A stretch of DNA of 64,000 nt, taken from NCBI RefSeq assembly GCF_025979885.1, contig NZ_CP110139.1, positions 4,670,001-4,734,000 on the forward strand, read 5' to 3'. Under the pieces are notes generated by a model, which was given only the letters and a program-made list of their open reading frames with translations, did no database searches and was not told the DNA's origin. Below are positions 41,663 to 50,356 of this stretch, piece by piece. Every line of letters begins with the position of its first letter. Position 1 is the stretch's first letter. The position numbers and the translations under genes were made by a program. The stretch comes from Hymenobacter sp. YIM 151500-1 (GTDB lineage: Bacteria; Bacteroidota; Bacteroidia; Cytophagales; Hymenobacteraceae).

Positions 41663-42184
41663 TTATGGGCTAGAGCGCATCAGCTTCATGAATGTGCTGA
41701 CAAACCAGTTTTCGTCGGCTTTGATAAGGGTTGATGCTGCACTATCGGCTAGGTTAGCGAAGCTTTGGATATTGCCAATCATGTGAGTGAAAGCGGCTGC
41801 TTCGTCGGGTGAAGCAGTAGGAGATGGTTCCACCTGACTGATTTCGCCCAGCACGCGCATGATGGGCTCCAACTCCCGCTTGCGGCGCTCCTTCAGGATG
41901 AGCGTTGCCACGCGGTAGATATCCTTTTCGGCGAAAAAGAACTCGCGCCGTTCGCCGGGGCGCAATTCCTTACGCACAAGGCCCCAGTCCATGAGGGCGC
42001 GCACGTTCATATTGGCGTTGCCTCGCGAAATCTGTAGCTGCTCCATAATGTCCTCGGTGCTCAACGCTCCTACCGAAACCAGCAGCAACGCGTGTACCTG
42101 CGCCATCGTCCGGCTCACCCCCCAGGCCGAACCGAGGGTGCCCCAGCCTTCAATAAATTTGCGCTTGGCTTCGTCGAGTTGCAT
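41663..42184 (-). CDS. GbsR/MarR-type transcription regulator
   Basis: 173 residues. The winged helix at about 20-90 (VSRTMAQVHALLLVSVGALS, EDIMEQLQISRGNANMNVRA, LMDWGLVRKE with the wing RPGERREFF) matches the GbsR subfamily of MarR regulators. A helical C-terminal part follows. Two identical half-site palindromes flank the gene: one at its own promoter (42213-42230) and one before the epimerase gene (41624-41641), indicating self-control and control of the epimerase. GbsR relatives respond to choline or unknown ligands; the ligand here is not known. Confidence 0.9.
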   Translation of the reverse strand: MQLDEAKRKFIEGWGTLGSAWGVSRTMAQVHALLLVSVGALSTEDIMEQLQISRGNANMNVRALMDWGLVRKELRPGERREFFFAEKDIYRVATLILKERRKRELEPIMRVLGEISQVEPSPTASPDEAAAFTHMIGNIQSFANLADSAASTLIKADENWFVSTFMKLMRSSP

Positions 42185-42212
42185 ATCCTAAAGGTATATC
42201 CATTTCTCAAAC

Positions 42213-42230
42213 TTTCAATACATATTGAAA
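42213..42230. promoter_or_regulatory. Operator copy 2 at the GbsR-like promoter
   Basis: TTTCAATA-CA-TATTGAAA, 29 bp upstream of the regulator ATG. On the complement it is followed by GTTTGAG, a poor -7 box, so bound repressor would cover the promoter. The rest of the gap to 42503 is AT-rich with no gene seen. Confidence 0.75.
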
Positions 42231-42503
42231 ATAAATTTAGTCGTTAATTTTTCACCGTAGCGTACCTGTGGAGCCACGTAGAAAAAAGTGTAAGAGCATA
42301 ATTTTGAACTATTGGTTTTGTCTAAAACATCCGTTGAGTTGATGGGAAGCTATTAAGCAGGCGTAGTGTTCTAAAATAGGTTATTATTAAATGATATAGA
42401 TATAAGACAAGACATTACAATAGTGCAACTACGGGTGATTGTGTCATAGAAAAGATCAACTACTACAAAGACCTACCGGTGGGCTGCGGCGTAAAACCCG
42501 GCA

Positions 42504-42992
42504 ATGGAATCTACCACAACATCTGCTGCCCAGTCAAATCTGCCGGATCGGTTGTCGTCCGAGGTCGAGGCCCCGGTAGTGGTTCCCGTAATTGAGGAGC
42601 GGGCTGTCGTAAGCCGTGAAGTAGTAGAAACTGCGCGAGTGCGCCTGACCAAAACTGTTCACGAACGGGAGGAGGTGCTCAACCTGCCTCTGCAACACGA
42701 GGAAGTGCAGGTAGAGCGTGTTCCGGTCAACCAGTTCGTGGCAGATGGCGCGGCGCCGCCCGGTGTCCGTCACCAGGGCGACACCACCGTTATTCCGGTG
42801 CTGCGCGAAGTAATTGTAACACGCCTGCTTGTCGTAGAGGAAATACACGTCACCAAGCGTACCGTTACAGCCACTCATACCGAGCCCATTACGCTGCGGC
42901 ACGAAGAACTAACCGTTGACCGGCACCCAGCGCCTGGTGCGGCCGGTCATGGTTCTGCTGAGGCAGCCCCGGCCGGCACCCCCCACCTGTAA
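42504..42992 (+). CDS. YsnF/AvaK-domain (DUF2382) stress protein, short form
   Basis: 162 residues. The DUF2382/YsnF core is visible as alternating charged strands: VPVIEERAVVSREVVETARV, VNLP-like LQHEEVQVERVPVNQFV and IVTRLLVVEEIHVTKR, ending in LRHEELTVDR. It is a soluble protein without signal peptide. Such proteins are general-stress or desiccation-linked in several bacteria, but biochemical activity is unknown. A longer paralogue follows after 41 bp on the same strand, so the two are probably one operon. Confidence 0.85.
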   Translation: MESTTTSAAQSNLPDRLSSEVEAPVVVPVIEERAVVSREVVETARVRLTKTVHEREEVLNLPLQHEEVQVERVPVNQFVADGAAPPGVRHQGDTTVIPVLREVIVTRLLVVEEIHVTKRTVTATHTEPITLRHEELTVDRHPAPGAAGHGSAEAAPAGTPHL

Positions 42993-43033
42993 CCTGCCAA
43001 TAACCTATTCACCTAATTTCTTTTCCATTTCCC

Positions 43034-43864
43034 ATGAACCAGACCGTAGTAGGAATTTTTGATAGCGCCGAAGAAGCGCAGCAAGCCGCCCGCCAACTCG
43101 CCGCCGCCGGCTTCACCAAGGACTATGTAGACGTGGCCTCGTCCAGCGCCTACCGTAATGCCAGCGGCACTGCTACCACCTCAGCAGCCACTACCAGCTC
43201 GTCGGCTTCAGATGACGACAGCATCGGTGGCTTCTTCCGCAACCTGTTTGGGGGCGACGATGATGAGAATGCCCGCCGCTATTCGCATGTAGCCCGCCAA
43301 AGCAGCTCCTTAGTAACGGTGCATTGCCACTCGGCCGAAAACGCCCGCCAAGCCGCTGAGATTCTGGACCAGGCCGGGGCAATTGACGTAGAGGAACGGG
43401 CTGCCCAAACGGGCTATGCCCTGGGCAATAACCTGCAAGCCAGCGGCACGGCTAGCACTCAAGGCGCCGTATCGGCCCAGGTAATCGAAGAAAACCTGCA
43501 AGTAGGCAAGCGGGTGGAGCAGACCGGGGGTGCCCGCCTGCGCAGCCGCATCGTGGAGCGCCCGGTAGAAGCTCATGTACGTCTGCGTGAAGAGCACGTA
43601 ACCGTGGAGCGCACTCCTGTAAACCGTCCCGCTACCGAAGCTGATTTCGCAGCCTTCAAGGAAGGCCAAGTTGAAATCACGGAAAGCGCCGAGCGGGCCG
43701 TAGTAGGCAAAGAAGCCCGTGTGGTAGAGGAAGTTACCTTGGGTAAAGAAGTGACTGAGCGTGAGGAAACTATCCGGGACACCGTGCGCAAAACCGAGGT
43801 GGACATCGAGCGTCTCGACAACACCACGGGCACCGGCACAACCGGCGACACCAACCGTTCTTAA
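43034..43864 (+). CDS. YsnF/AvaK-domain stress protein with YflT-like N-terminus
   Basis: 276 residues. Residues 1 to about 115 resemble the YflT/general-stress domain (QTVVGIFDSAEEAQQAARQL, VTVHCHSAENARQAAEILDQ) with a Ser/Thr/Ala-rich loop and a short acidic patch (GGFFRNLFGGDDDE). Residues about 150-260 are the DUF2382 domain (VIEENLQVGKRVEQTGGARL, VRLREEHVTVERTPVNRP, EVTEREETIRDTVRKTEVDI). The N-terminal plus YsnF layout matches stress proteins of Bacillus and Deinococcus-like lineages. It is the second gene of a likely stress operon; a terminator follows. Confidence 0.87.
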   Translation: MNQTVVGIFDSAEEAQQAARQLAAAGFTKDYVDVASSSAYRNASGTATTSAATTSSSASDDDSIGGFFRNLFGGDDDENARRYSHVARQSSSLVTVHCHSAENARQAAEILDQAGAIDVEERAAQTGYALGNNLQASGTASTQGAVSAQVIEENLQVGKRVEQTGGARLRSRIVERPVEAHVRLREEHVTVERTPVNRPATEADFAAFKEGQVEITESAERAVVGKEARVVEEVTLGKEVTEREETIRDTVRKTEVDIERLDNTTGTGTTGDTNRS

Positions 43865-43902
43865 CTTTCCAGCGCAGGTTACGCTACCTGCTACTGCAAC
43901 TG

Positions 43903-43932
43903 AAAAGGGCGCCAAAACTGGCGCCCTTTTTT
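43903..43932. terminator. Terminator between the stress operon and dnaE
   Basis: A 12-bp perfect stem AAAAGGGCGCCA/TGGCGCCCTTTT with loop AAAC and a long T-run. It serves the rightward stress operon and may also stop leftward dnaE transcripts. Confidence 0.88.
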
Positions 43933-43980
43933 TGTTTACTACCGCCTAGGTGCAGTAGTCAGAAGTACTTGAATCCGCGC

Positions 43981-46900
43981 CTAAATCAGCTGGCAGGCGT
44001 CGATTTCCATTTCGCGCATGCGGCGGATAAACTCCTTGGGCTCGATGCGGTAGCGGCGCGAGTAGGTGTCTACGGTAAGGTGCTCGTGGGGCTCGGCGAA
44101 TTTGATTTCCAGCTTCTTGGAGCCCTGGCAGCCTTCCACCGCCTCCATAAACCGGTCCATAAAGGGCTCGGTGATGGTGCGCAGGTCGAGCTGCACCCGC
44201 ACGCCGTTGGCCAGCTTCTCGGCCACGTTGAACAGGGGCTCCATGGTCAGAATTTTGAACTCGAACTGGTCGGAGTCGCGGAAGCGCTGCTGGTACTTGC
44301 CCCGAATGTACATGGGGGGCACCTGCTCTTTGTCGTAGTTACGCGGATTAATCAGGGCCGAAAAGCGGGTGTAGTCGTCGCGGAACAGGGCCAGGTTGAG
44401 GCTGGAGTCGTAGTCTTCCACGTTGAAGGACACGAAGGGCTGGCCGGTCTTGGTGGTCTTGAACAGGACGTTGGAAATCAGCCCGGCCACGGTTACTTCG
44501 CGGTTCTTGTAGTTTTCCACCTTATCAAGTCCGCAGGTGCAGTACGAGTCGATTTCCAGCTTGAAATCGTCGAGCGGATGGCCGGAAAGGTAGAAGCCTA
44601 CCACCTCTTTCTCGCGGCGCAGCTGCTCAGTGGCGGGCCAGGGCTCCATGTCGGGCACCTTGGGCAGGGGCATGGCTACGGCCCCGAAGGCGCCGCCACC
44701 GAACAAACTCTGCTGAGCCGATTCCTGCTCCTGCTGGTACTGCTGGCCCAGGCGCACGGCCTTGTCAATCAGGTTCTGGTCGCCGCCGGGAGCTTCCACG
44801 AACTGCCGGCGGTGGTAGCGCTCAAACGAGTCGAAAGCGCCCGCCAAAGCCAAACTTTCGAAAGTTTTTTTGTTGACAGCCCGCAGGTTCACGCGCTTCG
44901 AGAAGTCAAACAGGTCGGTATAGGGGCCCTTCTTCTCGCGCTCCGCCACAATGCTTTCAATGGCGGCTTCGCCGGCGCCTTTCACGGCAGCCATGCCAAA
45001 GCGGATCTGGCCCTTCTCGTTTACGTTGAACTTCAGGATGGATTCGTTTACGTCGGGGCCGAGTACGGCCACGCCCTGGCGGCGGGCTTCCTCGATGAAG
45101 AAGGTCACCTTCTTGATGTCGCCCATGTTGTTGGTGAGCACCGCGGCCATGTACTCGGCGGGGTAGTTGGCCTTGAGGTAGCCGGTTTGGTAAGCCACCA
45201 CGGAGTAGGCGGCTGAGTGGGAGCGGTTGAAGCCGTAGGCCGCAAACTTCTCCATCACGTCGAACACCTCGTTGGCTTTCTTCTCCTTGATGCCGTGCAG
45301 CTCGGCCGCCCCCTTGCAGAACTTCTCCCGCTCCTGGGCCATCTTCTTCATGTCCTTTTTGCCCATGGCCCGGCGCAGCAGGTCGGCGCCGCCCAGGGAG
45401 TAGCCGGCCAGAATCTGGGCGGCCTGCATAATCTGCTCCTGGTACACCATAATGCCCTGGGAGTAGTTCAGGATGGGCTCCAGCAGCTCGTGCGGGTACT
45501 CGATTTGCTCCCGGCCGTGCTTGCGGTTGATGAAGTTCGGGATGAACTGCATGGGGCCCGGCCGGTACAGGGCGTTCATGGCAATCAGGTCCTCGATGTT
45601 GGTGGGCTTGAGGTCCTTGAGGTACATGCGCATGCCCTCCGACTCGAACTGGAACGTACCGATGGTGTCGCCGCGCTGGTACAGCTCGTAGGTTTTGGGG
45701 TCGTCGAGCGGAATCTGGTCAATGTCGATGGTGATGCCGTGGTTTTTCTCAATCAGAGCCAGGGCGTCCACGATAATCGTGAGCGTCTTCAGGCCCAGAA
45801 AGTCCATTTTCAGCATCCCGGCACTCTCAATCACCTTGCCGTCGAACTGCGTGACCAAGAGGTCTGAGTCCTTGGACGTGGACACCGGAATGTACTTGGT
45901 GATGTCGTCGGGGGCGATGATGACGCCGGCGGCGTGAATGCCGGTGTTGCGCACCGAGCCTTCCAGCTTGTGGGCCAGGCGCAGAATCTGGCCGCGCAGG
46001 TTGTCGGGGGCTTCGTCCCGGAGGATATAATCCAACTCCGGGTTTTCGGCAAAAGCCCCGGCCAGGGTGGTGCCGGGCTTTTCGGGCACCATCTTGGCCA
46101 GCTCGTTGGTGGCCGGCAGGGGCAGCTCCATGGCCCGCGCCACGTCCTTGATGCTGCTTTTGGCGGCCATGGTACCGAAAGTGATAATCTGGGCCACCTG
46201 GGTTTTGCCGTACTTGTCCACCACGTAGTCGATGACGCGCTGGCGGTTCACGTCGTCGAAGTCGATGTCGATATCGGGCATGGACACCCGCTCCGGGTTC
46301 AGGAAACGCTCGAACAGCAGGCTATACTTAATGGGGTCGATGTTGGTGATACCCACGCAGTACGCCACGGCCGAGCCCGCCGCCGAGCCCCGGCCCGGCC
46401 CCACGGCCACGCCCATGTCGCGGCCCCGGTTGATAAAGTCCTGCACGATGAGGAAGTAGCCGGCAAAGCCCATGGCTTCGATGATGCGCAGCTCATAATC
46501 CAGCCGCTCCTCGATTTCGGGCGTACGCTCGGAGTAGCGGGGGCGGGGCCCATCGAAAGCACCTTTGTAGGTAAGGTGGCACAGGTAGGCGTCGGCGGTA
46601 GGGTGCTCGGCGGGCAGCGGGAAGTTGGGAAGCAGAATGTCGCGCTGGAGCTTGGGCGGCGTGATTTTATCAACGATTTCGTTGGTGTTGTCCACGCTTT
46701 CCGGCACGTCCTGGAACAGCCGGTTCATCTCCTCCTGGCTTTTGAAGTAGAACTGGTCGTTGGGGAAGCCGAAGCGGGAGCGGGGCTTGGGCATCTGGGC
46801 TTCCTCGTCGATGCGCATAAGCTGGCGCCGCACCTGGTCGTCGGAGGAGGCCAGGGGCCGCAAGTTGTCGAGGTGGTCGTAGAGTACCTTGTTGTCGGAA

Positions 46901-47667
46901 GACAGCAAGCGGAAGTACTTGGTCTGGAAGTCGCCTACCGGAATGCTGTGCTCCTCGCCGGTATTCACGCACAAAAGCAGGTCGTGGGGCGCAAAGTCCG
47001 TTTGGTCGACGTAGTGGGAGTCGTTGGTGCAGATAACCTTGACGTTGTACTTCTTGGCCCACTTCAGCAAGGTCTGGTTGAGGTCCTCCTGGCTTTTGCC
47101 GGTGTTGTCGATGTTCATCAGCCCGTGCCGCTGAATCTCGATGTAGTAGTCCTCGCCAAACACGTCCAGCCACCACTTCAGCAGCTCCTCGGCCTTTTCC
47201 TCGGTTTCCCACAGCAAAGCCTGCGGAATCTCGGCCCCGATGCAGCAGCTGGTGGCAATCAGGCCCTCATGGTATTGCAGCAGCAGCTCCTTGTCGATGC
47301 GCGGGTACTTCGAGTACACGCCTTCGATGAAGCTCATGGAGCAGAGCTTAGCCAGGTTGTGGTAGCCGGCCTGGTCTTTGGCCAGCAGCAGCTGGTGGTA
47401 ACGGTTGTCCCGCTCGCCCTTCTCCCGGCTGAAGCTCTTTTTGTGCCGGTCTTCTACCAGGTAAAACTCACAGCCCACAATGGGCTTCACGTTGTACTTA
47501 TTGGCCTCGGCCACAAAGTTGAACGCCCCGAACATGTTGCCGTGGTCGGTGAGGGCCACGGCGGGCATACCGTCGGCCTGGGCCTTTTTCATCAGCTGGC
47601 TGATGCTGGCCTGGCCGTCGAGCAGAGAGTACTGAGTATGGCAATGCAGGTGTGAGAAGGTAGGCAT
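43981..47667 (-). CDS. dnaE: DNA polymerase III subunit alpha
   Basis: 1228 residues from the ATG at 47665-47667, chosen because the PHP domain opening TFSHLHCHTQYSLLDG follows at once; the frame extends upstream but would add unlikely residues. Domains in order: PHP (1-210), polymerase palm and thumb with the catalytic SMPDIDIDFDD near residue 466, fingers with GIHAAGVI and GTFQFESEGMRMYL, tandem HhH region near 840-920 and an OB fold near 985-1070. It is the replicative polymerase catalytic subunit. It is slightly longer than E. coli DnaE (1160). Convergent with the YsnF operon and divergent from the HTH/nucleotidyltransferase module. Confidence 0.97.
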   Translation of the reverse strand: MPTFSHLHCHTQYSLLDGQASISQLMKKAQADGMPAVALTDHGNMFGAFNFVAEANKYNVKPIVGCEFYLVEDRHKKSFSREKGERDNRYHQLLLAKDQAGYHNLAKLCSMSFIEGVYSKYPRIDKELLLQYHEGLIATSCCIGAEIPQALLWETEEKAEELLKWWLDVFGEDYYIEIQRHGLMNIDNTGKSQEDLNQTLLKWAKKYNVKVICTNDSHYVDQTDFAPHDLLLCVNTGEEHSIPVGDFQTKYFRLLSSDNKVLYDHLDNLRPLASSDDQVRRQLMRIDEEAQMPKPRSRFGFPNDQFYFKSQEEMNRLFQDVPESVDNTNEIVDKITPPKLQRDILLPNFPLPAEHPTADAYLCHLTYKGAFDGPRPRYSERTPEIEERLDYELRIIEAMGFAGYFLIVQDFINRGRDMGVAVGPGRGSAAGSAVAYCVGITNIDPIKYSLLFERFLNPERVSMPDIDIDFDDVNRQRVIDYVVDKYGKTQVAQIITFGTMAAKSSIKDVARAMELPLPATNELAKMVPEKPGTTLAGAFAENPELDYILRDEAPDNLRGQILRLAHKLEGSVRNTGIHAAGVIIAPDDITKYIPVSTSKDSDLLVTQFDGKVIESAGMLKMDFLGLKTLTIIVDALALIEKNHGITIDIDQIPLDDPKTYELYQRGDTIGTFQFESEGMRMYLKDLKPTNIEDLIAMNALYRPGPMQFIPNFINRKHGREQIEYPHELLEPILNYSQGIMVYQEQIMQAAQILAGYSLGGADLLRRAMGKKDMKKMAQEREKFCKGAAELHGIKEKKANEVFDVMEKFAAYGFNRSHSAAYSVVAYQTGYLKANYPAEYMAAVLTNNMGDIKKVTFFIEEARRQGVAVLGPDVNESILKFNVNEKGQIRFGMAAVKGAGEAAIESIVAEREKKGPYTDLFDFSKRVNLRAVNKKTFESLALAGAFDSFERYHRRQFVEAPGGDQNLIDKAVRLGQQYQQEQESAQQSLFGGGAFGAVAMPLPKVPDMEPWPATEQLRREKEVVGFYLSGHPLDDFKLEIDSYCTCGLDKVENYKNREVTVAGLISNVLFKTTKTGQPFVSFNVEDYDSSLNLALFRDDYTRFSALINPRNYDKEQVPPMYIRGKYQQRFRDSDQFEFKILTMEPLFNVAEKLANGVRVQLDLRTITEPFMDRFMEAVEGCQGSKKLEIKFAEPHEHLTVDTYSRRYRIEPKEFIRRMREMEIDACQLI

Positions 47668-47753
47668 GGGCTGGCAAGCGCAGCGCCGTTGGGGCGCAGC
47701 GTAAGGTAAAGTTACCCGCGAATTAGAGGTTATAGGATACATTAACACTTTAT

Positions 47754-47785
47754 CGCATATTGCGTATCGCGATACGCAATATGCG
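47754..47785. promoter_or_regulatory. 32-bp perfect palindrome upstream of the HTH/NTase module
   Basis: Self-complementary over 32 bp, with central GCGTATCGCGATACGC, and followed by a further TACGCAATA half-word (47787-47795). It lies between divergent dnaE and the module, 24 bp before the ATG of the first module gene, a good place for an autoregulatory operator. It could also be a family of intergenic palindromes. Confidence 0.6.
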
Positions 47786-47808
47786 GTACGCAATAAAACC
47801 CTCTTACA

Positions 47809-48342
47809 ATGGCAGTTCATAAAGGAATGAGACCCCAGGATGTAGTGGTACTTCTAAAGCTGATAAGCATGAGTACATATGAGGCTACACATAGCTTTGC
47901 CCTTGGGCAAATCCACTTAGCGGTTTCCCTAGGCTTAAGTCAATCCGAGATATCGAACTCATTGCAACGGAGTAGGATAGTAGGCTTGGTTAGCGAGAAT
48001 AAAAGGGAGGTGTACCGACAAAATCTTCTTGAATTTCTCCTATATGGTCTACCCTATGTATTCCCAGCGGAGCCTGGAGTCGTAGTTATTGGAATGCCAA
48101 CAGCTCATTCAGCTCCACCGTTGAGTAACATTATTATGAGCCAAGAACCATATGTTTGGCCTGACATAGAAGGAACTACGCGTGGGCAAGCAGTTGAGCC
48201 TTTATATAATAAAGTGCCGCATGCTGCTAAGGGAGACCCCCGGTTGTATGAATTACTAGCTTTAACGGATGCGTTACGGGTTGGCCGGGCACGTGAAAAA
48301 AAAATAGCTCAGCAAAAAATCAAAGAATACTTCGATGAATAA
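47809..48342 (+). CDS. Winged-helix-like protein, first gene of a two-gene module
   Basis: 177 residues; no Pfam name recognised with certainty. Residues about 25-65 resemble a helix-turn-helix (ALGQIHLAVSLGLSQSEISN then LQRSRIVGLVS). The centre has an unusual conserved-looking loop (PGVVVIGMPTAHSAPPLSNI) and the C-terminal half is helical (DPRLYELLALTDALRVGRAR). The stop overlaps the ATG of the nucleotidyltransferase gene by 8 bp (ATGAATAA), so translation is coupled. By position and size it fits an antitoxin or regulator of the partner, with the upstream palindrome as operator. DNA here is clearly AT-richer than dnaE, suggesting acquisition by transfer. Confidence 0.65.
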   Translation: MAVHKGMRPQDVVVLLKLISMSTYEATHSFALGQIHLAVSLGLSQSEISNSLQRSRIVGLVSENKREVYRQNLLEFLLYGLPYVFPAEPGVVVIGMPTAHSAPPLSNIIMSQEPYVWPDIEGTTRGQAVEPLYNKVPHAAKGDPRLYELLALTDALRVGRAREKKIAQQKIKEYFDE

Positions 48343-49012
48343 CCACCGAAATACGCTTGTACTACAAGCAGTGGCTAATGCTTTAGGAGATATGCGTTAT
48401 GAAGTTGTCTTTGTGGGTGGTGCTACCGTTGGGCTGTACGGCGACGCAAGAATAGCTCCTGAGTCGCGGCCTACGGAAGACGTGGACTGCATTATTGAGC
48501 TGGCTTCTTACGGAGAATTCGCGGCAATAGAAGAGAAGCTCCGCCGCCGGGGATTCCGGAATGATCCGACTAGTAAAGTACAGATACGATGGGTATGGCA
48601 GGGGTACACTGTAGATGTAATGCCAACTGATGAACGGATACTCGGCTTCAGCAACCCATGGTACAAAACGGGTATGCAGACAGCCGTAGAGTATGTATTG
48701 CCTGATGCTAGCGCCATTCGCATTTTGGATGCTCCGCATCTACTTGGTACCAAGTTTTGCGCTATGCGAAACCGCGGGGAAGACCTACGCTACGATTCCG
48801 ACTTTGAGGATATTTTATATGTATTAACCTATCGACCACAAGTAGTAGAAGAGGTGGCAGGCAGTCTACCGAATCTACGTGCTTATCTGACAAATGAAGC
48901 CATTGATTTAATAGGCCGGAAAGATATTCAGGTAGTACTTGATGCGGCTAAAGACCGGGATATTACTGTAGAAATACTATTGAACCGTTTGCGTCAACTA
49001 GCACAAACGTAA
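48335..49012 (+). CDS. Nucleotidyltransferase-fold protein (AbiEii/MNT-like), second gene of the module
   Basis: 225 residues. A polymerase-beta-type nucleotidyltransferase signature is present: FVGGATVGLYGDARI (GG at 28-29) and RPTEDVDCIIEL with the metal carboxylates D49 and D51. Later are WQGYTVDVMPTDERILG, which may supply the third acidic residue, and LGTKFCAMRNRGEDLRYDSD, which resembles AbiEii motif III/IV (KxxAxxxRxxxRDxxD). AbiEii toxins of type IV systems and MNT/HEPN toxins use this fold to modify tRNA or proteins. The product could be a toxin, or a resistance nucleotidyltransferase; coupling to an HTH protein favours the former. Low GC and atypical codons. Confidence 0.75.
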   Translation: MNNHRNTLVLQAVANALGDMRYEVVFVGGATVGLYGDARIAPESRPTEDVDCIIELASYGEFAAIEEKLRRRGFRNDPTSKVQIRWVWQGYTVDVMPTDERILGFSNPWYKTGMQTAVEYVLPDASAIRILDAPHLLGTKFCAMRNRGEDLRYDSDFEDILYVLTYRPQVVEEVAGSLPNLRAYLTNEAIDLIGRKDIQVVLDAAKDRDITVEILLNRLRQLAQT

Positions 49013-49039
49013 GTTAAGTAAGTCATGCTTACTTCTCAG

Positions 49040-49420
49040 TCCGCTCAAATTCGAGTGCTGGGTTCATCAGCACGTCGCGGCTGATTTCGGCGGCCAATAG
49101 CTGTAGGTGGCGCCGCCGTAAGCCGGCACAAGCGGATGCACAGAAAATCCGTATGCGGGTCGGTGTATGCAGCGTCCTCGGCTTCAGAGTAGATGCCGGC
49201 CCACCCGAAGTCATGGGTGAAGAGAAAGCTGACGGCAAATAAGTCCAAAGACTGCATTTCCGGCTTCGCTGCCTTTCGCTCCAGCACGATACTCTGAAAG
49301 GTACTATTCTGCAACCGCTCATCCCGGCCACCTACATAATTGGCTGTAGTCCCACGCCAATGGTATACGAAAGAAAACAGCCCTTTGGGGCCGTTTCTTA
49401 GTACACTTAGACAGTACTTT
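49040..49420 (-). pseudogene. Decayed gene of unknown function
   Basis: The complement from about 49420 reads continuous plausible protein without any start codon (KYCLSVLRNGPKGLFSFVYH, WRGTTANYVGGRDERLQNST, FQSIVLERKAAKPEMQSLDL, FAVSFLFTHDFGWAGIYSEA). After DFLCIR the frame is lost; one base shift gives CAGLRRRHLQLLAAEISRDV and LMNPALEFERTEK before a stop. So it lacks its 5' end and carries a frameshift. Its upstream edge runs into the stop region of the LysM gene. I recognise no family. Its function is unknown; a remnant is likelier than a short working gene. Confidence 0.55.
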
Positions 49421-49424
49421 AAGG

Positions 49425-50312
49425 CTACTTGGTGGCTTTCACCTGCAATTCTTCGCCTATCTTAACCTTCTCCGTAGTCTTGCCATTCCATTCCTGCAAT
49501 TGAGCAGGCGTAACACCGTACTGGCGGGCAATGCTGAACAGGGTCTCGCCTTTCTGCACGGTATGGCGTGTGGCGGCAGCAGGTTTCGGGGCAGTCGGTT
49601 TTGGGTTGGTTTCAGTTGAAGTTAGTTTAGAAGCGGGGCTACCCGCAACCGAAGCAGCTGTAGGAGCAGAGGAAACGGCCTGAGGTTTAGCCGCCGCAAC
49701 CGCTGAAGCCGGAACTGGCTTAGCCGAAACCGGGGCCGTGGCAGGTTGAGCCTTCGGCGCGGGAGCAGCCATTGAAGCCGAAGCAGCAGCCGCAACCGAA
49801 GCAGGCACCGCAGCCGGTGTCGCCACCGCAGTAGCGGCGCTGGGCGCTGGTTTGACAGTACCCAGGAAGCCGGCAGTCTGGAGCCGGTCGGCGGCGGCTT
49901 TGAGGGCGGGGTTTTTAGCGGCGCGGGCAGTGAACCCCTTGTACTGAGGGCTGCGCAGCAGCGTATTCAGCTCCACTTGCCAGGGCTGGCGGCGCAGGCG
50001 CTGGGCCAGCTCCTGCTGCTGCTCCCGCGACAAGCTGGCCGTGTAGTGACTCAGGCGCTGGTTGAGCACCGGAATTTCTACCAGGGCCTGGTCGACGAGC
50101 TGCACGGCGCGGGCGTCATTGGGCTCGAAGTAGATAGCGCGTAACTGCTGCACGCTGCGCTGCACCAGCCCCGACATGACGCGCACGGAATCTTCGGACA
50201 GGGGCGGCGGGGTGGGAGTAGAGGTTGATTCGGTTTGTTGGGCGTGGCCCGGCTGGGCCCACAGCAGCCCCAAAGCCAGGGCCACCACTGGTGCAGATAA
50301 AGAAATCCTCAT
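49425..50312 (-). CDS. LysM-domain secreted protein
   Basis: 295 residues. A signal peptide ends near GHAQQ. Residues about 40-150 are helical (VRVMSGLVQRSVQQLRAIYF, LNQRLSHYTASLSREQQQEL). A long Ala/Pro/Ser-rich linker follows, then a single LysM at about 248-290 (RHTVQKGETLFSIARQYGVT, PAQLQEWNGK, VKIGEELQV). LysM binds the glycan of peptidoglycan, so the protein likely sits in the periplasm against the wall. There is no catalytic motif. It is separated by 44 bp from the MltD-like gene on the same strand and is probably co-transcribed with it. Confidence 0.88.
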   Translation of the reverse strand: MRISLSAPVVALALGLLWAQPGHAQQTESTSTPTPPPLSEDSVRVMSGLVQRSVQQLRAIYFEPNDARAVQLVDQALVEIPVLNQRLSHYTASLSREQQQELAQRLRRQPWQVELNTLLRSPQYKGFTARAAKNPALKAAADRLQTAGFLGTVKPAPSAATAVATPAAVPASVAAAASASMAAPAPKAQPATAPVSAKPVPASAVAAAKPQAVSSAPTAASVAGSPASKLTSTETNPKPTAPKPAAATRHTVQKGETLFSIARQYGVTPAQLQEWNGKTTEKVKIGEELQVKATK

Positions 50313-50356
50313 AGAAAGATGGAAGGCCGAACAAATTCAGCGAGACGTGAAGAAAG

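Noticed and set aside
43981..45216. Long rightward open frames opposite dnaE and similar frames opposite other genes
   Set aside because: They are frames shadowing high-GC coding DNA, rich in His, Gly, Gln and Val runs typical of antisense translation, with no domains or signal peptides.
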